The notes beneath the pieces were generated by a model. It saw nothing but the letters and a program-made list of their open reading frames with translations, was not told where the DNA came from and did not search any database. Shown piece after piece: positions 26,509 to 36,145 of a stretch of 64,000 bases of DNA (position 1 is its first letter; each line of letters begins with the position of its first letter). The translations under genes were made by a program, and so were the position numbers. This stretch comes from Hyphomonadaceae bacterium (GTDB lineage Bacteria; Pseudomonadota; Alphaproteobacteria; Caulobacterales; Hyphomonadaceae): positions 1 to 64,000 of the forward strand of contig JANSWU010000002.1 of NCBI GenBank assembly GCA_024743315.1, read 5' to 3'.

Positions 26509-27498
26509 ATGAAGACCGCCATCACCGAAATGTTTGGCATTGAGCACCCGATTATCCAGGGTGGCATGCACTATGTAGGCTTTGCGGAAATGGCAGCGGC
26601 TGTTTCCAATGCGGGCGGGCTCGGCATCATTACTGGCCTGACTCAGAAGACCCCGCAGGATCTTGCCAATGAAATTGCCAAATGCCGGGACATGACCGAC
26701 AAGCCGTTCGGCGTAAACATCACCTTCTTGCCGACCCTCAATCCGCCAGATTATCCGGCGATCGTGAAAGCCGTGATCGATGGCGGCGTGAAAGTCGTTG
26801 AGACCGCTGGTCGCAACCCGGCCCAGGTCCTGCCGGCTCTGAAAGATGCCGGGATCAAGGTGATCCACAAATGCACGTCGGTCCGCCATTCCCTGAAGGC
26901 TCAGGACATTGGTTGTGATGCGGTATCGGTGGATGGCTTCGAATGCGGCGGACACCCCGGCGAGGACGATATTCCAAACATGATCCTGCTGCCGCGCGCG
27001 GCCGACGAACTCGACATTCCGTTTGTCTCGTCTGGCGGCATGGCCGATGGTCGGTCGCTGGTTGCCTCGCTCGCCATGGGCGCTCAGGGCATGAATATGG
27101 GCACCCGCTTCATCGCCACCAAGGAAGCGCCAGTGCATGAGAATGTGAAACAGGCCATCGTCGCCGCCTCGGAGCTCGATACCCGCCTCGTTATGCGTCC
27201 CTTGCGCAACACCGAGCGCGTGCTGACCAATGAAGCGGTCGAGCGGCTGCTCGAAAAAGAAAAAGCGCTCGGCGCAGACCTCAAATTCGAAGATATTATT
27301 GATGAAGTCGCGGGCGTTTATCCACGCATCATGATGGAAGGCGATATGGATGCTGGGGCTTGGTCTTGTGGCATGGTGGCAGGCCTGATTTATGACATCC
27401 CGACCTGTAAAGAACTGATCGACCGGATCATGTCCGAAGCCGATGAGATCATCAATAAACGTCTCGCCGGATTTATGAAGGGCACCGTCGACGCTTAA
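26509..27498 (+). CDS. Nitronate monooxygenase (2-nitropropane dioxygenase family)
   Basis: 329 residues, TIM barrel binding FMN. Diagnostic segments: HPIIQGGMHYVGFAEMAAAVSNAGGLG at the N-terminus, DGFECGGHPGE with the conserved His, and SSGGMADGRSLVASLAMGAQGMNMGTRF. It oxidises alkyl nitronates such as propionate-3-nitronate; some relatives act in fatty acid desaturation. The ATG at 26509 has AAGGAGG upstream, so the in-frame start 99 bases earlier is rejected. Confidence 0.92.
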   Translation: MKTAITEMFGIEHPIIQGGMHYVGFAEMAAAVSNAGGLGIITGLTQKTPQDLANEIAKCRDMTDKPFGVNITFLPTLNPPDYPAIVKAVIDGGVKVVETAGRNPAQVLPALKDAGIKVIHKCTSVRHSLKAQDIGCDAVSVDGFECGGHPGEDDIPNMILLPRAADELDIPFVSSGGMADGRSLVASLAMGAQGMNMGTRFIATKEAPVHENVKQAIVAASELDTRLVMRPLRNTERVLTNEAVERLLEKEKALGADLKFEDIIDEVAGVYPRIMMEGDMDAGAWSCGMVAGLIYDIPTCKELIDRIMSEADEIINKRLAGFMKGTVDA

Positions 27499-27516
27499 GA
27501 CGGACCTGTAATGGTT

Positions 27517-27556
27517 CAACACGGCCTGCCGGGCAATCCCAGCAGGCCGTTGTTTG
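27517..27556 (+). terminator. Probable terminator after nitronate monooxygenase
   Basis: ACGGCCTGC and GCAGGCCGT pair as a strong stem around CGGGCAATCCCA, with further A/T pairing and a short T-rich end (TTGTTTG). It lies directly before the ribosome site of the next SDR gene, so some read-through or an internal promoter is likely. Confidence 0.55.
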
Positions 27557-27571
27557 TAAAGGAGATTGGAG

Positions 27572-28414
27572 ATGAGTGAGATTGCAGGACGTGTGGCCTT
27601 TGTGACGGGCGGCGCGAGTGGGCTCGGTCTTGCCATGGCGCGCAGTTTTTTAAGCCGCGGCGCTCGGGTCATGCTCGCGGATCGCGATGAGGACGGTCTC
27701 AACAGAGCGGTGGCAGAGCTCTCCAAGGACAGCAATGAAATCGCCTCGGTGGTTTGCGACGTGGCCGATGTCGAACAAGTACGCGCCGCCGCGCAAGCAA
27801 CGATTGATCATTTTGGCAAAGTTCATATCGTCGCGAACAATGCCGGGGTCGGCAAAGGCGGTCAGCCGGGCGAGATTCCGATCGAGGATTGGCGCTGGAT
27901 TGTCGATATCAATCTGTTGGGCGTGGTCTATGGTGTCGAAGTATTCACGCCGCTGATCCAATCCCATGGCGAGGGCGGGCATTTCATCAATACCGCTTCT
28001 ATGGCCGGTCATGTCGCGCCCGGCGGGATGGGGCCGTATAACGCCACCAAATACGCCGTGGTTGGGTATTCCGAAGGCCTGAAAGCCGAATTGGCACCAC
28101 ACAAGATCGGCGTTAGTGTGCTCTGTCCGGGGTGGGTCAATACCAATATCCACACCACTGGCTTTGGCGCGCCGTCTAGCGAGATCACCGCTGAAGACGC
28201 CAAGGATGATCCGCAATTCCAGATGATGAATGAGGTAATCCGCGGGGGGCTGGATCCGAATGCCGTGGCCGATTGGGTCGCAGACTGTGTCGAAGCGGAC
28301 CGGCTCTATATCTTCACGCATAAAACCATGAAGATCGGCATCGATATGAAATATGCGCAGATCCAGGCTGATTATGACGCGATCATCGAGGATGGCCGGT
28401 TCGGGGATGCCTAA
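27572..28414 (+). CDS. Short-chain dehydrogenase/reductase
   Basis: 280 residues. VTGGASGLGLAMARSF is the cofactor-binding motif, NNAGVGKGG follows, and the catalytic Tyr-Lys is in YNATKYAVVGYSEGLK. The classical SDR fold with a C-terminal extension of about 30 residues. ATG at 27572 follows AAAGGAG. Substrate unknown. Confidence 0.9.
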   Translation: MSEIAGRVAFVTGGASGLGLAMARSFLSRGARVMLADRDEDGLNRAVAELSKDSNEIASVVCDVADVEQVRAAAQATIDHFGKVHIVANNAGVGKGGQPGEIPIEDWRWIVDINLLGVVYGVEVFTPLIQSHGEGGHFINTASMAGHVAPGGMGPYNATKYAVVGYSEGLKAELAPHKIGVSVLCPGWVNTNIHTTGFGAPSSEITAEDAKDDPQFQMMNEVIRGGLDPNAVADWVADCVEADRLYIFTHKTMKIGIDMKYAQIQADYDAIIEDGRFGDA

Positions 28415-28442
28415 ACACGGGGGCGAGGAAGATCATCGCGCT

Positions 28443-28524
28443 CGCTCATCCCCGCGCAGGCGTGGATCTCTTTCAAAACTTCCGGATATACTGCACCAGA
28501 TCCCCGCTTGCGCGGGGATGAGCG
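28443..28524. repeat. Palindromic intergenic repeat, type B (copy 2)
   Basis: The arms begin CGCTCATCCCCGCGCAGGCG (from 28443) and end with its near-complement at 28498-28524, separated by about 29 bases. The arm sequence is shared with the copy at 25602, with two or three changes. It again lies between convergent genes (SDR and ECF sigma factor). Confidence 0.82.
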
Positions 28525-28540
28525 AATTTCTTGGACTCTT

Positions 28541-29785
28541 CTAAACCGCTAGGCTCAACTCACGCTCAATATGCTCCGCCATTGGCGCGGAGGTCTCACA
28601 CGCCTTGGCGGCAGCGAGGGCGGCGGTTGCAGCGTCTGGATCATCGTCCAGCCGGGCAAGTTTCGCGCGCGCGAGATGAAAGCCGGGGAAGCGCTCGGCA
28701 TGGGGATAGGCGGAGGCTGAGTCGAGCCGCGCGCGGGCCGCGTCCAAGTCTCCCGCCAGCATCAGACCGACCGCCCCGTTCACCGCGACAGCAAGTGATG
28801 GCGCTTGATCCAGCAAGAGCTCGTATAAGCGGGCAATGACGGGCCATTTGGTCTCGTCCCAGCGGCGCGCTTCAGCATGGGCCGAGGCGATGCCGGCTTC
28901 GAGATGGTAACGCGTGAGAGTTTCGCTTGTTTTCGCCGCTTCCAATTGCGCAAAGGCGTCGGCAATCTTGGTTTGATCCCACAGGGATCGATCCTGATGC
29001 TCAAGCGTGACCAACCGCCCCGAAGCGTCCACCCTTGCCGGCAAGCGCGCTATTTGAAACAGAAGCAGCGCGTGCAGGGCATGATGCCCGGCCGTGTTAC
29101 CATCGGTTTGAGCGAGCAAGCCTTCTGACAGCCGAAGCGCTTCGCGGCAGAGATCCGCACGCACCAAACTCTCCCCGCGTCTTGGCAAGTAGCCCCAAGC
29201 GAACATCAAATAGATCACTTTCAAAAGCCGGGGCAGGCGGTCTTTCAAAGCGAACCGGGTCGGGAAACGGGCAAGCTCACCAGATTGCGCTTTTAGATGG
29301 CGCTTGGCGCGGGCGAGCCGCTGGGCCAGCGCATCTTCTTTCATAAAGAACAGAGCGGCCGTCTCGGCGGCGGTGAAGCCGCAAACGGTTTTCAGCGCCA
29401 GGAAGAGCTGATCTTGTGGCGCAATCGCCGGATCACAGCACAAGACCATGAGATCGAGCTCAGGGTCGCGAAGCGAGGGCGTGATGACATCCTCTTCGTC
29501 ACTGGCCGGATCCCAGTCGTCATCAATGCCAAATTCCCGTGCCGCACGGCGCACCCGATCAATCGCGGCATTGCCGGCAACCCGACGCAGCCAGGCGCGC
29601 GGATTGTCCGGCACGCCTTTATAAGGCCAAGTCGACAGCGCTTTAACGATCGCATCCTGAGCGACATCTTCGGCCAGATCGACCTTGGAGAGCCCAAATT
29701 TGGAAACGAGGCTGGAAATCAGCCAGCCTCGCTCCCGCCGGACGGTTTCGTCCAGCAATTTGTGAATGTCCGCTGCCTCCCGCAT
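28541..29785 (-). CDS. ECF42-type RNA polymerase sigma factor with C-terminal TPR-like domain
   Basis: 414 residues, about twice the length of a simple ECF sigma. Region 2 is in DLAEDVAQDAIVKAL and DNPRAWLRRVAGNAAIDRVRR; region 4 is in LALKTVCGFTAAETAALFFMKEDALAQRLARAKRHLK. The remaining about 220 residues are helical repeats resembling TPRs (HHALHALLLFQIARLPARV, AVNGAVGLMLAGDLDAARARL). This build is that of the ECF42 group, which lacks an anti-sigma factor and is regulated through its C-terminal domain. Its ATG overlaps the stop of the DGPF gene (TGATG). Confidence 0.92.
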   Translation of the reverse strand: MREAADIHKLLDETVRRERGWLISSLVSKFGLSKVDLAEDVAQDAIVKALSTWPYKGVPDNPRAWLRRVAGNAAIDRVRRAAREFGIDDDWDPASDEEDVITPSLRDPELDLMVLCCDPAIAPQDQLFLALKTVCGFTAAETAALFFMKEDALAQRLARAKRHLKAQSGELARFPTRFALKDRLPRLLKVIYLMFAWGYLPRRGESLVRADLCREALRLSEGLLAQTDGNTAGHHALHALLLFQIARLPARVDASGRLVTLEHQDRSLWDQTKIADAFAQLEAAKTSETLTRYHLEAGIASAHAEARRWDETKWPVIARLYELLLDQAPSLAVAVNGAVGLMLAGDLDAARARLDSASAYPHAERFPGFHLARAKLARLDDDPDAATAALAAAKACETSAPMAEHIERELSLAV

Positions 29786-30141
29786 CAGTCGGCAGAGGCG
29801 TCCGTCTGACGGATAATAATCGTCTCATTATGCTTCATATGCGGGTGAGACCGGGCGATCTCGACGGCCTCGTCATAATCGGCGGCGTTGATCACCATAT
29901 AGCCGCCAAGGATTTCCGCGACCTCTGCGAACGGGCCATCATGGACCTCGATCGATCCGGATGAGTTGGTAACGATCTTGCCGCCTTCATCCATCAGCTT
30001 CTCGCCGCCTTCGAACTTGCCCTTTGCGGTCATGTCTTCGACCCAGCCGATATAGTCTTTCATTAGTTCCATGAAATCGGCTTCACCGAGATTGGTGTAG
30101 CGGTCCGGGGCGTGCGGCAGCATCAAAACAAACTTTGCCAT
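29785..30141 (-). CDS. DGPF/YCII-domain protein, partner of the ECF42 sigma factor
   Basis: 118 residues of ferredoxin-like YCII fold, with the family motif VHDGPFAEVAEILGGY. In many genomes DGPF proteins are encoded beside ECF42 sigma factors and are the main genes they activate. Here the stop shares a base with the sigma ATG, so both are cotranslated. ATG at 30141 follows GGAGGGAGG. The biochemical role of DGPF proteins is unresolved. Confidence 0.92.
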   Translation of the reverse strand: MAKFVLMLPHAPDRYTNLGEADFMELMKDYIGWVEDMTAKGKFEGGEKLMDEGGKIVTNSSGSIEVHDGPFAEVAEILGGYMVINAADYDEAVEIARSHPHMKHNETIIIRQTDASAD

Positions 30142-30305
30142 TGTTTCCTCCCTCCAGAGGTCTTGGGTTGAAAGATCCTGCGACCGTGCAGCATCTGTCA
30201 ACAAGACGAATATGCTTTGAGGAAACTGACAGGGCGCGGCGATTCTTTTTTCAAATACCGCTTTAAGCCCTCACCCTTCGACTTCGCTCAGGATGTGCGT
30301 TCGTC

Positions 30306-30752
30306 CTAAGCGTCGCGCGCTTGTTCCGCGCCAAGCCGGGCCAGCTCATCGGCCTTTTCATTGCCTTCATCACCCGCATGACCTTTGACCCAGACCCATT
30401 TTATGTCATGGCGCGCGCAGGCCGCTTCAAGCGCTTGCCAGAGATCCTTATTCTTGACCGGCTTCTTGGCAGAGGTTTTCCAGCCATTGCGTTTCCAGCC
30501 ATGGATCCATTTGGTGAGGCCGTCTTTGACATAGGTGCTGTCGGTATGAAGCGTGACCTGGCTTGGTTTCTTCAGCGCATTGAGCGCCTCGATCGCGGCC
30601 ATTAGCTCCATCCGATTGTTCGTCGTGTCGGGCTCGCCGCCATGCATCTCTTTGCGTTTCGAGCCCGCGATTAGGAGCGCGCCCCAACCGCCAGGCCCTG
30701 GGTTGCCGCTACAGGCACCGTCGGTCCAAATACTAATCTCTGGTTTTGCCAT
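30306..30752 (-). CDS. rnhA: Ribonuclease HI
   Basis: 148 residues. The four catalytic acids are in place: Asp11 ([15 protein letters not shown]), Glu49 (NNRMELMAA), Asp71 ([10 protein letters not shown]) and Asp135 (NEKADELA), with His125 in KGHAGDEGN. It degrades RNA in RNA-DNA hybrids. The 164 bases after its stop, before the DGPF gene, contain one half of a common intergenic palindrome and no gene. Confidence 0.97.
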   Translation of the reverse strand: MAKPEISIWTDGACSGNPGPGGWGALLIAGSKRKEMHGGEPDTTNNRMELMAAIEALNALKKPSQVTLHTDSTYVKDGLTKWIHGWKRNGWKTSAKKPVKNKDLWQALEAACARHDIKWVWVKGHAGDEGNEKADELARLGAEQARDA

Positions 30753-30803
30753 GGCGGTTCAGGTGGTTGGATTTTGATCCGCCGTCAAGCGCGGCCCTTT
30801 TGA

Positions 30804-31403
30804 TCAAAACACTTCGACCTGGATTCTTTTTACCTGCTCGGCCGGGCGGACAATGCCGCGAAAGATGGCGCCGCAGATAAACCCGGCAGCACCGCCGATC
30901 ACCATGCCCGCCAATCCGCCGCCAAGTCCTGAAGCCACATTCATCGAGGAAATCAGGAAAGCGGCAATGCCCGTGGTCAGGCCGACCAGGATCGCGCCCC
31001 AGATGATGCCCCAGCGATAATAGGGCGCTGGTCGAACTATCCCGCGCCGCGGGAAACGGCCGAGTGAGAAGGCGATGGCAATCCAAGCGGCCGGGATCGT
31101 GAAATAGCCGACATACCAATTCATCGCCGACATCAGCGTCGCCAGTCCGACGCCTTGCAGGAAGCCATCATCGGCAAAGACCAGGCCAGCATCACGGCCG
31201 AAAATACCGGTGATCTGGAAGCTGAGAAACATCAACGTCACGCCGATCAGGGCGACCAGGATGCAAGCCGCCATGCCGCAAAGAAAACTGGCGAGACCGA
31301 TGCGTTTGAACTTGGCAATGGCAGGGACGGTATAATCCGGCACGGAAGCCGGAGAACTTTGCGCTGGCGACAGCACGGTTCCATTGGGTCCGAATTGCGG
31401 CAT
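30804..31403 (-). CDS. Membrane protein of unknown function
   Basis: 199 residues with about five membrane-spanning segments (LASFLCGMAACILVALIGVTLMFL, YFTIPAAWIAIAFSL, WGIIWGAILVGLTTGIAAFLI, and a glycine-rich GLGGGLAGMVIGGAAGFICGAIF). The ATG at 31403 is chosen because GAGGAGG precedes it; the open frame continues upstream but only as the shadow of the CinA-like gene. No family recognised. Confidence 0.75.
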   Translation of the reverse strand: MPQFGPNGTVLSPAQSSPASVPDYTVPAIAKFKRIGLASFLCGMAACILVALIGVTLMFLSFQITGIFGRDAGLVFADDGFLQGVGLATLMSAMNWYVGYFTIPAAWIAIAFSLGRFPRRGIVRPAPYYRWGIIWGAILVGLTTGIAAFLISSMNVASGLGGGLAGMVIGGAAGFICGAIFRGIVRPAEQVKRIQVEVF

Positions 31404-31535
31404 CGCGACCTCCTCAACAAGCAGGATTGCACATCGGTAAATACGCGGAAAGTCGATATTCTGGCGCAGGCGGGGCGGGAATAAGGTCTTGAAAACCAGT
31501 TGGCTTCCTCTGCGCGAATGGTCTAGGCAACCGGC

Positions 31536-32303
31536 ATGATAAGCCAACCGAATGCTGCGATCTGCCTGATCGGTGACGAACTCCTGTCTGGACGCACACG
31601 TGATATCAACACGCAGACCATTGCCCGCTTTTTGGCGCCCTATGGCGTGCCGGTCAAAGAAGTGCGCATCGTGCCCGACGAGCAAGACCGAATCGTCGAC
31701 GCGGTGAACAGTCTGCGTGAGAGATATACTTACGTGTTTACGACGGGTGGGATTGGGCCGACGCATGATGACATCACAGCGGACGCCATCGCTGCCGCGT
31801 TCGAGGTCGAAATCAGTGAGCACCCAGACGTCGTGGCGGATCTCGCCGCGCGGTACGCCGCCATGGACACGGAGTTTACGCCCGCGCGTCGCCGTATGAC
31901 CCGCATTCCTCATGGCGCCAGCCTGATTGCCAATCCGGTGTCTGGCGCGCCGGGCTTCCAGACCGGCAATGTTTTCACCTTGGCCGGCGTGCCGCAAATT
32001 GTTGAGGGCATGCTGGAGGATATCGGGCATCGCCTGCAGACCGGCGCCGTGGTTCAAAGCGTCACGGTACGCGGGGCGGGGCTGCGCGAGGGCGATGTGG
32101 CCGAACAATTAAGTGCGCTTTCGGACAAGTTCGAGGGCGTCAGTCTCGGGTCGTATCCTTGGTTCCGCTCGCTGCAAGATAACGGCGTCGCTCTGATTGC
32201 CCGCGGCACGGACGAGATGGTGCTTGCGCAAGTTGCCGACGAGCTCGAACGTCTGATTCGAACTCAAGGCATTGCGCCCGAGCGCGTGAGCGGTGAAGCT
32301 TAG
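31536..32303 (+). CDS. CinA-like molybdopterin-binding-domain protein
   Basis: 255 residues. CLIGDELLSGRTRDINTQTIARFL and FTTGGIGPTHDDITADAIAAAF are signatures of the MoaB/MogA-like domain at the N-terminus of CinA. The nicotinamide-nucleotide amidase half of full-length CinA is absent, so it is the stand-alone domain version. Relatives have ADP-ribose or FAD pyrophosphatase activity, but activity here cannot be inferred. It diverges from the membrane protein gene. Confidence 0.88.
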   Translation: MISQPNAAICLIGDELLSGRTRDINTQTIARFLAPYGVPVKEVRIVPDEQDRIVDAVNSLRERYTYVFTTGGIGPTHDDITADAIAAAFEVEISEHPDVVADLAARYAAMDTEFTPARRRMTRIPHGASLIANPVSGAPGFQTGNVFTLAGVPQIVEGMLEDIGHRLQTGAVVQSVTVRGAGLREGDVAEQLSALSDKFEGVSLGSYPWFRSLQDNGVALIARGTDEMVLAQVADELERLIRTQGIAPERVSGEA

Positions 32304-32347
32304 CTTTCAGGTTTTAAATAGATAAAACAATTCTGTAGGAGCCAAAT

Positions 32348-33124
32348 ATGTCAGACAATATCGTTTTGGTCGAGCGCGACGGACCCGTGGCGATCGTCAC
32401 TCTGAATCGTCCGGATGCCTTGAACGCTTTAAGCCGCGCGCTGCGCGCAGAACTCGTCAAAACTTTTGCCGACCTGGCCGAAGACGACACGGTTCGGGTG
32501 GCGGTGCTGACCGGGGCGGGACGGGCTTTCACCGCGGGTGTCGATTTGAAGGAGGCCGGACAAACAGGTTTTGCGCTTGGCGCCGATGGGGGGGAGATCG
32601 ATCTTGCTAAAGGGCTTGCCGCGTTTCCTTGGCCGATCATTGGTGCGATCAATGGATTTGCCATCACAGGTGGATTTGAACTGGCCCTGATGTGTGATGT
32701 CTTGCTGGCATCGGAGAATGCCAAATTTGCCGATACGCATGCGCGGGTCGGGATCATGCCGGGCTGGGGGTTGAGCCAGAAGCTCTCGCGCCTGATTGGA
32801 ATCAGTCGGGCGAAGGAATTGTCGTTCTCAGGAAATTTCTTGGATGCCGAAACCGCGGAACGGTGGGGGCTGGTCAATCGAGTCTATGCGGCAGACCAGT
32901 TGCTGCCCGCAGCGATCCAATTGGCGCAGGAAATGGCGACTTGCGATCCAACGCTGCTGCGCAACTACAAGCGAATCATTGATGACGGGTTCGCAACGAC
33001 ATTTGGTGAAGGGCAATCCCTGGAGGTCGCCCGCTCTGCAGAACACGCCGCGAGCGTGACCGCACAAAGCGTCGAAGCGGCGCGAAAAGCGGTGACCGCG
33101 CGTGGCAGGAACTTGAATGAATAA
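32348..33124 (+). CDS. Enoyl-CoA hydratase/isomerase (crotonase) family protein
   Basis: 258 residues. The crotonase oxyanion loops are in GAGRAFTAGVDLKEAG and INGFAITGGFELALMCD. Glu111 matches the first catalytic Glu of enoyl-CoA hydratase, but the second catalytic Glu position holds His131 (KFADTHARVGIMPGWG), so normal hydration chemistry is uncertain; isomerase or other crotonase reactions are possible. Start ATG follows AGGAG. Preceded by an AT-rich 44-base gap. Confidence 0.88.
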   Translation: MSDNIVLVERDGPVAIVTLNRPDALNALSRALRAELVKTFADLAEDDTVRVAVLTGAGRAFTAGVDLKEAGQTGFALGADGGEIDLAKGLAAFPWPIIGAINGFAITGGFELALMCDVLLASENAKFADTHARVGIMPGWGLSQKLSRLIGISRAKELSFSGNFLDAETAERWGLVNRVYAADQLLPAAIQLAQEMATCDPTLLRNYKRIIDDGFATTFGEGQSLEVARSAEHAASVTAQSVEAARKAVTARGRNLNE

Positions 33125-33368
33125 TGGCTGAATCGCCCCATTTTGCGACAGTTTCGCTGAATTGAGACACAGTGAGAACATGAACAGTGATCGCCTGTTG
33201 CAAATACGCCGCGCATGGCTAAAAAAAAGGCTGGAACAGCACTTCTTCTGCAAGCTTGTCTCGCGCTCGTAAAGAAAAGCGCTTAATGACAAAGCTCTAC
33301 GGAATGGTCCGTAAGTTCCTGCGGTCGTGAAACAATGGTGTTCTCACGGCAGACACAAGGGGAAGAGT

Positions 33369-34604
<1,236 letters not shown>

Positions 34605-34627
34605 GCGATCAGATTACAATTATTGAG

Positions 34628-34658
34628 AAAGGCCCGGCCGCTTGGTCGGGCCTTTTTT
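34628..34658 (+). terminator. Intrinsic terminator after the OmpA-family gene
   Basis: AAAGGCCCG (34628-34636) pairs with CGGGCCTTT (34647-34655), with further pairing inside, and the stem runs into six T. It is the clear end of a single-gene, probably highly expressed transcript. Confidence 0.93.
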
Positions 34659-34720
34659 GTTTGGCGTCGAACAGGTTCGGCGCTAAGGCAGAACCCGGAT
34701 GTCACAAGCGAGCGCAGGCC

Positions 34721-35077
34721 ATGGCCAACCGAAAAGCGACTTACTCAGAATTCTGGCCCTATTACTTGCAGGAGCATGCCAAGCCGGAAACGCGCTATTT
34801 TCATTATGCCGGGACCGCTTTGGTGATCGGCTTGGCTGTGTTTGCGCTGATGACGCAAAGATGGATTTGGCTCGCGGCCATGCCTGTGGCCGGATATTTC
34901 TTTGCCTGGGTGAGCCATGCCTTCATTGAGCGCAATAAGCCCGCAACCTTCACGCATCCGATCTGGTCGCTGATCAGTGACTTTCGGATGTTTTTCCTGT
35001 GGCTCTCCGGCCGGCTGGAGCCGGAGCTTGAGAAGGCTGGAGTGTCTTCACGCGCCGTCGCCAATGATCTCAGCTGA
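34721..35077 (+). CDS. DUF962/Mpo1-like membrane protein
   Basis: 118 residues. FWPYYLQEHAKPETRYFHYAGTAL, then SHAFIERNKPATFTHPIWSLISDFRMF is the DUF962/Mpo1 signature: two or three membrane helices with conserved His residues. Yeast Mpo1 is an iron-dependent 2-hydroxy fatty acid dioxygenase; whether this shorter bacterial form shares that activity is unknown. ATG at 34721 gives the family N-terminus, though the ribosome site is weak. Its end overlaps the convergent dehalogenase gene by eight bases. Confidence 0.8.
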   Translation: MANRKATYSEFWPYYLQEHAKPETRYFHYAGTALVIGLAVFALMTQRWIWLAAMPVAGYFFAWVSHAFIERNKPATFTHPIWSLISDFRMFFLWLSGRLEPELEKAGVSSRAVANDLS

Positions 35078-35975
35078 GATCCCCCCAACGCTGTAACGCC
35101 GCCCGGGCGATCGGTTCGCCCCATTCCTGCACGAAATGTCCGCCATCCTCGATCATCATAGGTTCGGGACAGTTGGCGATGGTGGCTCGCAAAGATTGCA
35201 TCTGGTTCGGTCCGAGCACAGGATCTTGCACGCCGACAGCCATGAAGCTTTCGCCGTGCCATTCAGACCGCCACCAGGCAGCGGCCCGCTTCGACGTCTC
35301 GACTCCTTCCATGCTCGGATCCGTCATGACCAGTTCCGGGAACCGGCGAACGCCGGCTTTATGGTCTATGTCTGGAAATGGCGCGGCATAGGCTTCTGCT
35401 TCCGCCTGGCTAAGAATCGGCGTGGCGCGTTGCATCAGAGCGGCGATATCCATGTCTGGCTGCGTACGGTTAAAGGCCCGCCAGGCCTCAAACCCTTCGC
35501 CCGGTGATTGTCCAACCGGAATGGCGGTATTCATCACCAGAAGACGGGCGAACCGCTCCGGCATTTCCATCGGAATGGTCAAACCGAGTATGCCGCCCCA
35601 ATCCTGGCAAACCAGGGTGATGTTGTTCAGGTCCAGCTTCTTGATCAATGCAATCATCATATTGCGGTGAAAGTGGAACGTGTAGCGCCCATCCTCGACC
35701 GGCTTGTCGGACCGGCCAAAGCCAAGCCAGTCCGGGCAAATCACCCGGGCGCCGCTGTCGACAAAGACAGGCAGCATTTTGCGATACAGATAAGACCAGG
35801 TCGGTTGGCCATGCAGGCACAGAAAAGTCTGCGCGGCGTCTCGCGGGCCTTCGTCAAGATAATGGACCCGCAAGCCCTCATAACCTTTCAGATCATCGAC
35901 ATAATGCGGTGCGAAGGAAAATCCCGGCAGATTTTCAAACCTGTGGTCTGGTGTGCGTTTCGCTTCAATGCTCAT
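35070..35975 (-). CDS. Haloalkane dehalogenase, DhlA-like (subfamily HLD-I)
   Basis: 301 residues. It follows the Xanthobacter DhlA sequence pattern from TPDHRFENLPGF onwards: YVDDLKGYEGLRVHYLDEG, HGQPTWSYLYRKM, LVCQDWGGILGLTIPM, AAPFPDIDHKAGVRRFP and GGHFVQEWGEPIA. The triad is Asp125 (QDWGG), Asp251 (GVQDPVLGP) and His280; Trp126 and Trp165 match the two halide-stabilising tryptophans. DhlA has Glu where this protein has Gln57 (HGQPTW). Expected reaction: hydrolysis of a haloalkane to alcohol plus halide. ATG at 35975 has GGGAG at a good distance. Confidence 0.88.
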   Translation of the reverse strand: MSIEAKRTPDHRFENLPGFSFAPHYVDDLKGYEGLRVHYLDEGPRDAAQTFLCLHGQPTWSYLYRKMLPVFVDSGARVICPDWLGFGRSDKPVEDGRYTFHFHRNMMIALIKKLDLNNITLVCQDWGGILGLTIPMEMPERFARLLVMNTAIPVGQSPGEGFEAWRAFNRTQPDMDIAALMQRATPILSQAEAEAYAAPFPDIDHKAGVRRFPELVMTDPSMEGVETSKRAAAWWRSEWHGESFMAVGVQDPVLGPNQMQSLRATIANCPEPMMIEDGGHFVQEWGEPIARAALQRWGDLS

Positions 35976-36083
35976 GGCCATCTCCCATTTGGTCTCGTTG
36001 GCAGTATTGGAGCCCATTCAATCCGAGAAGAAAAGGCTTTCGTTGAAAATGACGCTTCCGTCAGTGATTTGGGTGCCTCGCAC

Positions 36084-36118
36084 AAAAAAAGAGGGCCGTT
36101 TCCAGAGAAACGACCCTT
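36084..36118 (-). terminator. Intrinsic terminator of the CC_3452-family gene
   Basis: Read on the minus strand, AGGGTCGTTT pairs with AAACGGCCCT (one G-T pair) and is followed by a run of seven T. It lies 28 bases after the stop codon of the small secreted protein gene. Confidence 0.85.
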
Positions 36119-36145
36119 CGAGGAGGAGTGAGGTAAATAAATCGG

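Noticed and set aside
26449-27735. 428-codon open frame on the minus strand
   Set aside because: It lies opposite the nitronate monooxygenase and SDR genes, which have clear family motifs; the antisense translation shows none.
30271-30295. CACCCTTCGACTTCGCTCAGG-like half of a common intergenic palindrome
   Set aside because: Only one arm is present between rnhA and the DGPF gene, so no hairpin or repeat pair can be supported here.
31404-32108. Upstream extension of the minus-strand membrane protein frame
   Set aside because: It overlaps the CinA-like gene on the other strand almost entirely, and a good ribosome site supports the start at 31403.
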